Assembly (NCBI RefSeq): GCF_000955975.1
Contig: NZ_JYJF01000007.1
Span: forward strand, 46,449 to 110,448
Origin: Saccharothrix sp. ST-888
GTDB lineage: Bacteria > Actinomycetota > Actinomycetes > Streptomycetales > Streptomycetaceae
Reading direction: 5' to 3'
Length of the DNA: 64,000 nucleotides
Of this stretch, positions 49,918 through 58,778 are shown piece after piece. The translations under genes and the position numbers were made by a program. The notes under the pieces were generated by a model. It was not told the origin of the DNA. It was given only the letters and a program-made list of their open reading frames with translations, and ran no database searches. The first letter of the stretch is position 1; every line of letters starts with the position of its first letter.

Positions 49918-52171
49918 GCTGCCGTGGCAGCGGTCCTCGGCGGAGCCCTTCCCCGCCGCGCTGCCGTCCGAGCTGACCAGCTGCGACCTGTCGGCCAGGG
50001 CGGCCGCCCTCGCGCGCCGGGTCGCCGAACTGCTGGACGCCACCTGCACTCCGGAGGCGGCCGGCGCGACCGCAGGCTTTCTGCGGGAGTGGGCGGAGGG
50101 CGCCGAGCGCCAGGCGGCCGCGTACGGTCTGGGGCCGCTGGCGGGCGGCGAGCAAGCCCCGTTGGGCCGGCTCGCGCGCGGGCTCGGGCTCGGTGCCGAC
50201 GAACTCGACCTGGTCCTGCTGGCCGGGCTGCCCGAGGAGCACGAGGGGATGGCCCGCACCTTCCGCACCATGCACCCCAGGGGTGAGCCCTACCCGAGCG
50301 TCGGCCTGGCCGCCCTCCTGCTGGACCGCACCGGCCGGCGCACCGGCCGGCGGAGTCCGCTGCTGCGCAGCCCGATCTGCTCCCCGGTCCGCCAGAGCAC
50401 CGCCGGGCCGGTCGGCGCCAGGTCCGCCACGCCGCCCGCCCGGACGGTGCTGCGCCGACTGCTGCACGAGGGCCCGGCGGTGCGCGCCGGAGCGCTCGTC
50501 GTGCTGGGGGACGGGCCGTTCCACGAGCGCTGCCTGGTCCTCGCCGACCGGCTCTGGGAGGCGCTGCACGGGTTCGCGGCCTGGCCCGCCGCCCTGGCCG
50601 AGGTCGAGGCGGGGCCGCCGGTGGCGGGGCTCGACGGCTGGCTGGCGCTGCCCGAGAGCGTCCGGGCCGTCGCCGCGCTCCGGTCTGCGGCGCCGCGCAC
50701 GCTGCTGGTCCCGGCGCAGGACGAGACGGTGGCGCTCAGCCGCTGTGCCGCCCTCGCGCACGCCGCCGGGTGCGGCCTGGCCGCCGGCCGTGGACGGCCC
50801 GAAGACCCGGCGGCGATGGGGCTGTTGAGCGTGCACGCGACGGTGCGCGGCGCAGTTCCGGTGCTGCTGGTACCGCCCGCGCCCGACGGCAGCGGACCGG
50901 TGGCGCTGGAGCTGCGCCGGGTGACCGGTCCGATCCTGGTCTGCGCCGCACCCGGCACCGTCCGGCCGGGCCCCGAACGCCCGCTGCTGACCGTGCCGTT
51001 GGGCCCGATCGGGATCGAGGACCGGCGGGCGGCCTGGCGCTCGGCGCTGCCGGAGGCGAGCGAGCACGCCCCGGCGCTCGCGGCCCGGCATCCGCTGGAC
51101 CCGGCCCTGACGGCGCAGGTGGCACTGGATGTGCGCAGCGGCGATGCCGTCGCCCCGCACGGCGGATCGGTCTCGGACGTCGCCCGTTCGATCCGGGCGC
51201 GGGCCGCTGCGGTGCTGCCGCCCGGGGTGGATCTGCTGCGCCCGCAGGCGGGTTGGGACCGGCTGGTGCTGGCCGCCGAGGCCGGCGGGCAGTTGCGGGA
51301 CGCGGTGGCCCGGCTGGAGTACCAGTCGCTGGTGCTGGACGACTGGCAGGTGCGGCGGGCGGCGCGGGCGGCGGGCGGGGTGCGGCTGCTGTTCACGGGT
51401 GCGCCGGGGACGGGCAAGTCGCTGGCGGCGGAGGTGGTGGCGACCGAGGCGGGCACCGACCTGCTGGTGGTGGACGTGTCGCAGGTGGTCTCGAAGTGGA
51501 TCGGCGAGACGGAGAAGAACCTGGCCGCCGCCTTCGACGTCGCCGAGCGGACGCAGGCGGTGCTCTTCCTGGACGAGGCGGACGTGCTGTTCGCCGGGCG
51601 TACCGAGATCTCCGACGCCAACGACCGGTTCGCCAACCTGGAGACCGCGTATCTGCTGCAACGGCTGGACCGGTTCGAGGGGTTGGCGGTGCTGGCCACC
51701 AACCTGCGGCAGAACATCGACCCGGCGTTCGTCCGCCGGATGGACTTCGTCGTCGAGTTCGACCTCCCCGGCGAGACGAGCAGGCACCGGCTCTGGCAGC
51801 TGCATCTGCCATCGGCCGTGCGGGGCGCGGACGTCGACCTGGCCGCGCTGGCACACCGCTACCCGGTGCCCGGCGGCTGGATCCGCAACGCCGCGATCGG
51901 TGCGGCCTTCCGGGCGGCGGCGGCCGGCTGCCGGGTCGGACAGCGCCACCTCGCCGAGGAGATGCGCCGGGAGTACGCCAAGGCGAGCCGGCCGTTCCCG
52001 GGCGAGCCGTCCGGACGGCCGGGCGCGACCAGGGACGAGCGGGCCGAGCGGGTGCTCGCCGAGGCCGCCGCCACCGCTGTCACCGCCACCCCGACCGCTG
52101 CCGCCACCACCGCCACTGACACTGCTGCTGCCGCTGAGACTGCCAGGACTTCCCGGGAGGAGAGACCATGA
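49904..52171 (+). CDS. AAA+ ATPase (Afp15-type)
   Basis: A 755-aa ATPase. The N-terminal 480 residues are an adaptor-like region without a recognised motif. The AAA core has Walker A 'GAPGTGKS' (499-506), Walker B 'VLFLDEAD' (553-560), sensor 'LAVLATNLRQNIDPAFVRRMDFVVEFDLP' with the Arg finger, and a helical lid 'RWQLHLPS'-like ending. It resembles the ATPase of PVC/Afp loci, thought to load cargo or unfold proteins during assembly. The last 40 residues are an Ala/Thr-rich tail. Start ATG 49904 overlaps the tape-measure gene by 14 bp; its own stop overlaps the next start (ATGA at 52168). Confidence 0.9.
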   Translation: MSMPELPWQRSSAEPFPAALPSELTSCDLSARAAALARRVAELLDATCTPEAAGATAGFLREWAEGAERQAAAYGLGPLAGGEQAPLGRLARGLGLGADELDLVLLAGLPEEHEGMARTFRTMHPRGEPYPSVGLAALLLDRTGRRTGRRSPLLRSPICSPVRQSTAGPVGARSATPPARTVLRRLLHEGPAVRAGALVVLGDGPFHERCLVLADRLWEALHGFAAWPAALAEVEAGPPVAGLDGWLALPESVRAVAALRSAAPRTLLVPAQDETVALSRCAALAHAAGCGLAAGRGRPEDPAAMGLLSVHATVRGAVPVLLVPPAPDGSGPVALELRRVTGPILVCAAPGTVRPGPERPLLTVPLGPIGIEDRRAAWRSALPEASEHAPALAARHPLDPALTAQVALDVRSGDAVAPHGGSVSDVARSIRARAAAVLPPGVDLLRPQAGWDRLVLAAEAGGQLRDAVARLEYQSLVLDDWQVRRAARAAGGVRLLFTGAPGTGKSLAAEVVATEAGTDLLVVDVSQVVSKWIGETEKNLAAAFDVAERTQAVLFLDEADVLFAGRTEISDANDRFANLETAYLLQRLDRFEGLAVLATNLRQNIDPAFVRRMDFVVEFDLPGETSRHRLWQLHLPSAVRGADVDLAALAHRYPVPGGWIRNAAIGAAFRAAAAGCRVGQRHLAEEMRREYAKASRPFPGEPSGRPGATRDERAERVLAEAAATAVTATPTAAATTATDTAAAAETARTSREERP

Positions 52172-53556
52172 CGATGCTCGGTGCCGGTGACGCGCCCTGC
52201 GGGTGCGGTTGTTCGGGAGGCTCGGTGCCGCCCTGTCCCAGCTCGGTGGAGGACCTGGCGGTCAATCCCTTCCTGGCGCTGCGGGTGGCCTTCGGCATGC
52301 TGCTCGGCGAGGACGACTTCCGGGTGCTGATGGGCAACCCGCGCGGCAAGCAGATGCTGCACTCGGCGTGGCTGCACGGTCCCGGCGTGGTCTGGGGCCT
52401 GGGTGTCGGGCGGGACGGCGACGAGCTCAGGGTGGCACCGGGCCTGGCGGTCGACGGACTCGGCCGCGAACTGAACCTGGAGGCATCCTGGTGCCTGTCG
52501 CTGTCGGCCTGGGCCGCCGACCGGGTCGCCCACGAGCCGCCGCAGCCCGCGAGCCCGGAGTGCCCGGGAGAGCCGAGGAAGCTGACGGGCTGGGTGGTCG
52601 CCGAGTTCACGGCCCGCCCGGACCGGCCGGTGCCCGCGCTGGCCGACCCCTGCGATGTCACCCGGCGGCACGACGACTTCTCCCGGGTCGTCGAGTCCGT
52701 CCGGCTCTCGATCCGTCCGGCCGCCCCCGCGCCCTGGCGGCCCTTCCCCCGCGTCCGCCGCCTGCTGGGCCTGGACGAGACCGGGCCGGGTGCCGGACCG
52801 GACCGCGCCGCAGCCGAGCTGCCGGCCGAGATCGCCGAGGCGCCGCCGCACGAGCGGGCGCTGCGCCTGCTGCACACCTTCCGCCGGCTCGCCGCCGAGG
52901 ACGCCCGGCAGGCCGCGCCGGAGTGCGCGGAGGGTGACGCCTGCCCGCCGCTGCTGCCGGTCACCGAGGAGCACGCGGGTGTGGTCCTGGCGAAGCTGTC
53001 CGTCGACGTCCTGGCGTCGAACGGCACCGTGCAGGTCGGCGCCGTGACCGTGGACCAGGACGTCCGTGCGGTGATCCTTCCCACCACCACCGTCCAGGAG
53101 TTGGTGTGCGGCCTCGCCCCCGCCCTGCTCGGCCAGACCTCGCAGCCGGACGCCGGAGGGCCGCGCCTGGAGCCCGGTTCGGTTCGCTGGTCGCGCGGCA
53201 ACACCTGTCTCAGCTTCTGCGTCACCGCTCCGCTCGCCGACGGCTCGCTCGACCGCTCGATCGAGATCCACTCGCTCTCCGACCACGGCTACGGCTGGTC
53301 CACCGACGAGGTGCAGGCGGTCCGGCTGACCGACGGCGGGCTGCGGGTGGTGGCGGACCTCGACCAGGCGCCCGCCTACGAGTTGGTGCGGGTCCGGATC
53401 CGGGGCACCGGGCCGACGCCCTGCTACGGCCGGGAGCCGAGGGTGCCCTTCGCCGGGCTGCGCGGCGGCCCGCCGGGCACCCGCGAGGAGGGCCACGACG
53501 CCGTGGTCACCGCACAGTTGACCCGTACCGACGGGGCCGGGAGGGCCGACGCATGA
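52168..53556 (+). CDS. CIS-associated protein A (462 aa), related to its neighbour
   Basis: 462 aa, ATGA-coupled to the ATPase. The N-terminus is Cys-rich ('APCGCGCSGGSVPPCP'). Residues about 33-110 hold a module with 'HGPGVVWGLGVGRDGDELRVAPGLAVDGLGRELNL', which recurs in the next gene's product. The rest mixes helices with strand-rich ends, including 'TCLSFCVTAPLADGSLDRSIEIHSLSDHGYGW'. No named family is recognised. Conserved placement in the operon argues for a structural or assembly part. Confidence 0.7.
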   Translation: MTMLGAGDAPCGCGCSGGSVPPCPSSVEDLAVNPFLALRVAFGMLLGEDDFRVLMGNPRGKQMLHSAWLHGPGVVWGLGVGRDGDELRVAPGLAVDGLGRELNLEASWCLSLSAWAADRVAHEPPQPASPECPGEPRKLTGWVVAEFTARPDRPVPALADPCDVTRRHDDFSRVVESVRLSIRPAAPAPWRPFPRVRRLLGLDETGPGAGPDRAAAELPAEIAEAPPHERALRLLHTFRRLAAEDARQAAPECAEGDACPPLLPVTEEHAGVVLAKLSVDVLASNGTVQVGAVTVDQDVRAVILPTTTVQELVCGLAPALLGQTSQPDAGGPRLEPGSVRWSRGNTCLSFCVTAPLADGSLDRSIEIHSLSDHGYGWSTDEVQAVRLTDGGLRVVADLDQAPAYELVRVRIRGTGPTPCYGREPRVPFAGLRGGPPGTREEGHDAVVTAQLTRTDGAGRADA

Positions 53557-55004
53557 CGATCGCGCGTGAGCCGCTGGCGGACGGCACCGGCAGCAGCGGT
53601 GGCAACGGAACCGGCAGCGGGAGCGGCAGCAACACCGGTACCCCTTCGTCGGGTTCGGACGGTACCCCGGCGACGGCCGGGGGCGGAGTCGACCGGCTCA
53701 ACCCCTTCGACGGCCTGTTCCTGCGCGCGGAACACCTCACCCGCATGCAGGACTACGCCCTGGCCCTCGCCACGGCCGTCGGCGCGGGCGGCGGGCCCGG
53801 CGTGGTGGAGGGGTTCGAGGTGGTCAACAGCCAGGGCGTGCTGCAGATCGGCGGCGGCCTGGCGATCGACGCGTACGGGCGGCCGCTGCGCTCCGGCCGG
53901 GCCGTCTCGCTGCCGCTGGCCGCCCTGACGCCCGACACCGACACCTTCTGGTGGGTCGAAGCGACCTCCGCCGCCTGGGAGTACGGCGAGAGCGCGGTCC
54001 AGGGGACGCTCTGCGACGACCCCTGCTCGGGTGGCGCCACCCGCCACCCGTACCTCGCCGAGGGAGTGCGGATCACGCTGACCCCGGCCACCGAGGGCTC
54101 GCTGGGCAGTCAGCCGCCCGCCGACCGGCGGGGCTGGCTGGCCTCGCGCCTGTTCGCCGCCGAGCGGACCGAGGCGTCCCCGTGGCCCTACGGTCCCGCC
54201 GGGTGGTCCGCCCTGCCGGGGAGTTGGGCGCCGCCGCCGGCCGCCCCGACCAGGCCGACGGCCGTCCGGCTGGCGGTGCTCCTCCCGGTCAGCGACGACC
54301 GCAAGGGCTGGGAGGTGGACGTCTGGGCGGCCCGGCGCGACCGGGGCGGGCCGCCGCCGCAGCGGTACTGGCAGGGCCGGCTCGGGATGCGCCCGTGGGA
54401 CGTCTTCACCGCCCAAGTGCTCCAGTTCCAGGAGCTGTTGGCCGACCGCTCCCGGGCGCAGCCGCTCCCCGCCTCGGATCTGGCCTCCCTGACAGAACGC
54501 CTGGCCCGGCTGGACGAGTCCTACCTGAAGCGGCACACCAAGACCGAGCTGGGGGAGGAGATCGCCCGCATGGTCGAGCAGTTGGGCGCCGGCCTGCTCG
54601 GCGGTCCGCAGCCGGTCCGGCAGGACCTGCTCGGACTGGCAGGGTTGGGCATCCACGAACTCCCGCCCGCCGGGTACCTGCCGTGCAGCTACGGCACGAC
54701 GGCCGATCTCGGTGCGGTGCTGGCCCGCCTGCTGGGGACCGAACTCGACCTGAGGATCTGCCACTACGGCCTGGCCGAGATCGCGCAGGCGGTCCAGGAG
54801 GCGCAGCACCGCGGGCGGATCCCGCTGGCGGGACCATGCCGCGCGGGCGTCGACATCCTGGTCCCGGTCGACCCGTGCAGCGAGCAGCAGGGAAGCTGGG
54901 TGGCGTTCGTGCGGCGCGCGGTCCGCTACTGCGGCGGGGGCTCGGCGGGCGCTGCTGGGGCAGGCGCTTCGGGGGCGGGCGCTGTGGTGGCGGCTGGGGA
55001 CTGA
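53553..55004 (+). CDS. CIS-associated protein B (483 aa), related to its neighbour
   Basis: 483 aa, coupled by ATGA at 53553. A Gly/Ser/Thr linker (about residues 10-45) precedes a module like that of the upstream gene: 'NPFDGLFLRAEHLTRMQDYALALATAVGAGGGPGVVEGFEVVNSQGVLQIGGGLAIDAYGRPL'. The C-terminal half is helical ('PLPASDLASLTERLARLDESYLKRHTKTELGEEIARMVEQLGAGLLGG') and ends in an Ala/Gly-rich tail. The pair A/B looks like an old tandem duplication. Role unknown; it is the last structural-type gene before the regulator. Confidence 0.68.
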   Translation: MTIAREPLADGTGSSGGNGTGSGSGSNTGTPSSGSDGTPATAGGGVDRLNPFDGLFLRAEHLTRMQDYALALATAVGAGGGPGVVEGFEVVNSQGVLQIGGGLAIDAYGRPLRSGRAVSLPLAALTPDTDTFWWVEATSAAWEYGESAVQGTLCDDPCSGGATRHPYLAEGVRITLTPATEGSLGSQPPADRRGWLASRLFAAERTEASPWPYGPAGWSALPGSWAPPPAAPTRPTAVRLAVLLPVSDDRKGWEVDVWAARRDRGGPPPQRYWQGRLGMRPWDVFTAQVLQFQELLADRSRAQPLPASDLASLTERLARLDESYLKRHTKTELGEEIARMVEQLGAGLLGGPQPVRQDLLGLAGLGIHELPPAGYLPCSYGTTADLGAVLARLLGTELDLRICHYGLAEIAQAVQEAQHRGRIPLAGPCRAGVDILVPVDPCSEQQGSWVAFVRRAVRYCGGGSAGAAGAGASGAGAVVAAGD

Positions 55005-55135
55005 TGTGCTGCGCGGACTGGATTGAGGGGCGGTGCCGCAGGGTCGTCCGGTCGCTTCCGGTTGCTCCAGGTGACGATGGGGTGACGAAGTGCGCATACC
55101 ATCTGCAGGTCGGGCTTCGAGCAGGAGGGCCGTCC

Positions 55136-55924
55136 ATGCATGCACATTTCCTGGAGTCGCCGGTTCTGATCCCCGGGCAGGGGCAGGCGCCGACTCTGCA
55201 TCTCTTCGGCGGGCCGCGGGTGGTCCAGGCGGGGCGGCGGTTGGAGGTTCCCGAAGGGAGTAAACGGCTGCTCGCCTTCGTCGCCCTGAACGGCGGTCGC
55301 GTCGAACGGCGGCATGCCGCAGGGATGCTGTGGCCGCTGGGCGACGACCTGCGGGCGGCCGGCAACCTGCGCTCCGCGCTGTGGCGGCTCAGAGCCGCCG
55401 GCATCGACATCCTCGACTCCGACAAGTACGCGCTCAAGGTGCGCGAGCACACGGTGGTCGACCTCTACGTGCTCTGCGACTGGGCCGGCCGGCTGATCGA
55501 CGGCACCGCCACCGCCGGGGACCTCTGCGCGCTCAAGTGGCGGGCGGACGCACTCGATCTGCTGCCCGGCTGGTACGACGACTGGGTGCTGATCGAGCGC
55601 GAGCGGATCAGGCAGCGGCTGCTGCACGCGCTGGAGGCGCAGAGCCGCCATCTGGTCCGGGCCGGCCGGTACGCGGAGGCGGTGGAGTCGGCGATGGTCG
55701 CGGTCGGTGTGGAGCCGCTGCGGGAGAGCGCCCAGCGCTCGCTCATCGAGGCCCATCTGGCCGAGGGCAACCTGGTCGAGGCGCTGCGGAGCTACGACGC
55801 GTACCGCAGCCTCACCCGGCGCGAACTCGGCGTGGAGCCCGGCCGGGAGCTCGCGGCGCTGCTGCGGATGCACTGCGACTCCGGCCGCCGCAGACTGCGG
55901 ACGGAGGCGCCCGGCCGGGTCTGA
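55136..55924 (+). CDS. SARP-like transcriptional regulator (wHTH + BTAD)
   Basis: A 262-aa short SARP. ATG 55136 follows GGAGGG. Residues about 22-110 form an OmpR-type winged helix ('KRLLAFVALNGGRVERRHAAGMLWPLGDDLRAAGNLRSALWRLRAAGIDIL'). Residues 115-250 are the BTAD domain ('HALEAQSRHLVRAGRYAEAVESAMVAVGVEPLRESAQRSLIEAHLAEGNLVEALRSYDAYRSLTRRELGVEPGREL'). It lies 131 bp after the last CIS gene in the same direction and probably regulates the locus; the repeats at 28812-28859 are candidate targets. No ATPase module, so it is a small, direct activator type. Confidence 0.88.
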   Translation: MHAHFLESPVLIPGQGQAPTLHLFGGPRVVQAGRRLEVPEGSKRLLAFVALNGGRVERRHAAGMLWPLGDDLRAAGNLRSALWRLRAAGIDILDSDKYALKVREHTVVDLYVLCDWAGRLIDGTATAGDLCALKWRADALDLLPGWYDDWVLIERERIRQRLLHALEAQSRHLVRAGRYAEAVESAMVAVGVEPLRESAQRSLIEAHLAEGNLVEALRSYDAYRSLTRRELGVEPGRELAALLRMHCDSGRRRLRTEAPGRV

Positions 55925-55972
55925 CCCGGCCCGCTCGCCCGAGCCGGGCGGCTGCGACCAGGCCTGCCCGAC

Positions 55973-55995
55973 CCGGGCGGCTGCGGCCCGCCCGG
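55973..55995. terminator. Hairpin terminator after the SARP gene
   Basis: CCGGGCGG (55973-55980) pairs with CCGCCCGG (55988-55995) around a 7-nt loop, just before the end of the convergent DUF3592 gene. The sequence CCGGGCGGCTGCG also occurs about 28 bp upstream, so alternative pairings exist. Confidence 0.55.
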
Positions 55996-56412
55996 TCAGG
56001 TGCCGTACGTCAGCAGGGTCAGTGCCGTCAGGGTGATCGCGCTGCCGGAGGCCAGGAAGGCGTACTCCAGCCACCGGCGCTCGCGGCCGTCGACCAGGAC
56101 CTGACCGGGGTCCGCGGGGTCGTAGGTGATCCACACCTGCCCGCCGTCGACCAGGCGGCGGGAGCGGCTGGACGGCACCGGCGAGAACACCTCCGCCACC
56201 CGGCCGTCGACGGTGGTGAACTGCAGCAGCGGGCGCGGACTGCCCGCCCGGTCCTCCTCGCCCAGCATCCGGTACCTGACCAGCGCCTGCGCGGGCAGCC
56301 CCACCCGGCGCAGCCGTCGGATCTCCCGCAGGCCGGCCCGCCCCGCGAGGCAGGCCACCAGGCCACCGAGCCCGGCGAAGAGTGCCAGACCGGCCCAGAC
56401 CGTACCGCCCAT
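55996..56412 (-). CDS. DUF3592 domain membrane protein
   Basis: A 138-aa protein with a transmembrane helix at each end ('VWAGLALFAGLGGLVACLAG' and 'LEYAFLASGSAITLTALTLLTYG'). Between them is an extracytoplasmic or cytoplasmic beta domain ('QALVRYRMLGEEDRAGSPRPLLQFTTVDGRVAEVFSP', then 'VWITYDPADPGQVLVDGRE'). This matches DUF3592, a family of unknown function common in actinobacteria. ATG 56412 is the likely start. Convergent with the SARP gene; not part of the CIS operon by orientation. Confidence 0.82.
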   Translation of the reverse strand: MGGTVWAGLALFAGLGGLVACLAGRAGLREIRRLRRVGLPAQALVRYRMLGEEDRAGSPRPLLQFTTVDGRVAEVFSPVPSSRSRRLVDGGQVWITYDPADPGQVLVDGRERRWLEYAFLASGSAITLTALTLLTYGT

Positions 56413-56647
56413 CGCTGCGTCCCCTCCTCCGGTGAACTTCCCGTGAACTCTGCCGACTTCCCGGGCCGTGGAGACCCCGGCCGCTGTGGGTCTTCCCCCG
56501 GTTGCCGCCGGTGTCCCGTGGATTTCCGCTGATTTCCGGGGCGCCCCGAACCGGCGCCACCGCCTCCAGTCTGCGCCTGCCGCCGCCGGTCCGCCGCCCT
56601 GTCCTGCGGGTATCGGGCGCCGGGTGGGGCCGCGGCCGGGCCCGGAG

Positions 56648-56731
56648 GCGTCAAGACCGCGTCAGGGGAGCCGGGTTCATGGTCAACGCGACGTCAGGAG
56701 GTCTTGCGCTACGGTGAATCCGGCCTAGCGT
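56648..56731 (+). promoter_or_regulatory. Response-regulator direct repeats and promoter of the SAV_915 group
   Basis: GCGTCAAGACC and GCGTCAGGGGA (56648-56669) are repeats with an 11-bp period. A second pair, GTCAACGCGAC / GTCAGGAGGTC (56682-56703), ends right before a possible -35 TTGCGC (56704-56709). A -10 TAGCGT follows at 56726-56731, 16 bp later. Eleven-base spacing next to the -35 is typical for activators of the OmpR/PhoB family. The remaining 400-bp gene-free stretch shows nothing else. Confidence 0.6.
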
Positions 56732-56807
56732 CGATGGTGCCCGCTACGGGTCGAGGACGACCCGCAGAGCCCCCTCAGAGCTTTCCCTCGCAGCCGGAGG
56801 ACCCGCT

Positions 56808-57131
56808 GTGACCAGCACCGAAACTGCCTCAGAAGAGCCCGACGACCATACCGCCCGGTACGTCCCGGTGCGGACCGTCGGAGCTGTCACCGTGCTCCGG
56901 TTCTTCCGCCGACGGGACGGCAGCCGCTGTGCGGGTGCCTTCAGTTCGGCTGCGGGCGCACACGAACTTCTCGGACCCGCGCAGGAGTTGATCGAGCTTG
57001 CGATGCCCGCACTGCGGGAGATGATCGCGCCACTGGGCGTCCGGACCATCGTCCTGGACCCGAAACTGGTCGCCCCCGCCGTCACCGACGCCCCGCAGCG
57101 CCCCGTCCCCGCGCTGGAGCCCCACCGGTGA
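56808..57131 (+). CDS. SAV_915-like small protein
   Basis: A 107-aa protein that resembles the SAV_915 family of streptomycetes ('YVPVRTVGAVTVLRFFRRRDGSRCAGAFSSAAGAHELLGPAQELIELAMPALREMIAPLGVRTIVLDPKLVAP'). The fold is SseB-like. Its function is unknown; paralogues are common and often lie near regulators. GTG 56808 follows GGAGG. It overlaps the Lrp gene (GTGA at 57128), so the two are co-translated. Confidence 0.75.
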   Translation: MTSTETASEEPDDHTARYVPVRTVGAVTVLRFFRRRDGSRCAGAFSSAAGAHELLGPAQELIELAMPALREMIAPLGVRTIVLDPKLVAPAVTDAPQRPVPALEPHR

Positions 57132-57595
57132 GCGCACTGCCCGTACCCGCCCCCCGGCTGGACGAGCTGGACGTCGCGCTGCTGCACGCCCTGCGCGCCG
57201 ACGGACGCGCCCCCGCGGGCACGCTCGCGGAACGGCTCTGCGTCACCGAGGCCGCCGTGAACGCCCGGCTACGGCGGCTGGCCGCCGACGGGGTCCTCAC
57301 CGGAGTGCGTGCCGAGGTGGACCCGGTGGCCCTGGGGCGGCCGCTGCTGGCGGTGGTCCGGGTCCGCTACGGGCCGCAGCCGCTGGACTTCACCCGGTTG
57401 GCGGCACACTTCCCGGCGGTCCAGTCCGGCTTCGCGCTCGCCGGGGAGGCGGACCTGGAGTTGCACCTCGCCTGCATCGACGGGCGGGAGCTGCGGGCGG
57501 TGGTCCACGGCCTCCGCCGGGCCGGAGCGGCCCACGTCCACGCCGAACTCGTGCTGCGCCGGCTCACCACCACCGCCGCCGCCACCACCGACTGA
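57128..57595 (+). CDS. Lrp/AsnC-family transcriptional regulator
   Basis: 155 aa. The helix-turn-helix is 'LDELDVALLHALRADGRAPAGTLAERLCVTEAAVNARLRRLAADGVLTGVRAEVDPVALG'. The RAM effector-binding domain has 'VRVRYGPQPLDFTRLAAHFPAVQSGFALAGEADLELHLACIDGRELRAVVHGLR'. These regulators bind amino acids or related metabolites and form octamers. Its first codon lies in the SAV_915 stop (GTGA), so it belongs to that transcript. Targets are unknown. No amino-acid gene is near. Confidence 0.88.
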   Translation: MSALPVPAPRLDELDVALLHALRADGRAPAGTLAERLCVTEAAVNARLRRLAADGVLTGVRAEVDPVALGRPLLAVVRVRYGPQPLDFTRLAAHFPAVQSGFALAGEADLELHLACIDGRELRAVVHGLRRAGAAHVHAELVLRRLTTTAAATTD

Positions 57596-57659
57596 CCGGC
57601 CGTGCGGCCCGGCCCGTGCCGAGGCTGCGCCGCACGGCCGAGCGGCCGATGCTGAGCAC

Positions 57660-58625
57660 ATGTCCCACCACCTCAGCGGGCCCGACGGGCGTTCCCCCCG
57701 AGGCGACGCCCGGCTCGACCTCACCGACGTGTACGCCTTCGCGGCGCACGGCGGGCGCACCGTCCTGGTCATGAACGTCCACCCCGACGCCCCGGCCAAG
57801 GGTGCGGCCTTCCACCCGGACGTCGTCCACCGCATCGACATCGACACCGACGGCGACCACCGCGCGGACGTGGCCTACAGCTTCGTCTTCTCCGACCCGC
57901 AGGAAGGACCGCAGACCTGCACCGTCCACCGGGCGACCGGCGAGCAGGCCCGCGCGCACCAGGCCGGTGGGAAGCAGGTCCTCACGGGCGTGCCGATCGG
58001 CCTCGACCTCGAACCGGCCGTGGTCGTCGACCACACCTTCAAGTTCTTCGCCGGCCTGCGCAGCGACCCGTTCTTCGTCGATCTGGACGGCATCGTCCAG
58101 GGCTTCCGGTGGACCGGGGCGGACTGGGGCGCCGACAAGAACGTGCTGAGCATCGTGCTGGAGCTGACGGACGAGGACCTGGGCACCGACGGGCCGATCG
58201 GCGTCTGGGCGCGGGTGAGCCTGTACGAGGACGGCCGGCTCACCTCCGTCGACCGCGGCGCCCACCCGTCCCTGATCGCGTACTTCGCCGAGAACGAGGG
58301 CAGGGAGGACTACAACGCCGGTGAGCCCGCCGACGACCTGGCCGCCTACCTCGTGCCGTTCACCGCGGTCCTCCAGCGCACCGGCGGCTACGACCGGGCG
58401 TCCGCCGAGCGGACCGTGCGCACCGTCCTGCCGGACGTCCTGCGCTACGACCGCACCAGGCCCGCGGCCTACCCGAACGGCCGCACCCTGACCGACGACG
58501 TGAGCTCGGCCCGGCTCGCCATGGTCACCGGGGGAAGGATCACCAGCGACCACATCCCCGCCCACACCGATCTCCTCCCCGACTTCCCCTACCTCGGCCA
58601 CCCCCACCCCGCCAGGACCGGCTAG
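57660..58625 (+). CDS. DUF4331 family protein
   Basis: A 321-aa DUF4331 protein without signal peptide. 'SHHLSGPDGRSPRGDARLDLTDVYAFAAHGGRTVLVMNVHPDA', 'DGDHRADVAYSFVFSDPQEGPQTCTVHRATG' and 'FAGLRSDPFFVDLDGI' are typical blocks. The end, 'NGRTLTDDVSSARLAMVTGGRITSDHI', corresponds to the family C-terminus. Function is not established. It lies 64 bp after the Lrp gene in the same direction and may share its promoter; ATG 57660 is the chosen start. Confidence 0.85.
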   Translation: MSHHLSGPDGRSPRGDARLDLTDVYAFAAHGGRTVLVMNVHPDAPAKGAAFHPDVVHRIDIDTDGDHRADVAYSFVFSDPQEGPQTCTVHRATGEQARAHQAGGKQVLTGVPIGLDLEPAVVVDHTFKFFAGLRSDPFFVDLDGIVQGFRWTGADWGADKNVLSIVLELTDEDLGTDGPIGVWARVSLYEDGRLTSVDRGAHPSLIAYFAENEGREDYNAGEPADDLAAYLVPFTAVLQRTGGYDRASAERTVRTVLPDVLRYDRTRPAAYPNGRTLTDDVSSARLAMVTGGRITSDHIPAHTDLLPDFPYLGHPHPARTG

Positions 58626-58778
58626 GGCGCCCGGAACAGTCGGCGCCCCCGCCGGTGTCCGCCCCGGGAGAGGTGCCGCCGGGCGGGGCGGCGGATGCGA
58701 CCTATCGTGGGACTGTCAGCGCGGCTCGTCGGTGAGCCGCCCGCGCCGGACGGCGCGCAGGTTGAGGGGTGGTCCCTC

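Noticed and set aside
27823..55924. CIS locus read as a prophage
   Set aside because: There are no integrase, capsid, portal, terminase, lysis or replication genes. Only tail-like parts, an AAA ATPase and the CIS-specific DUF4255, LysM and tape-measure types are present.
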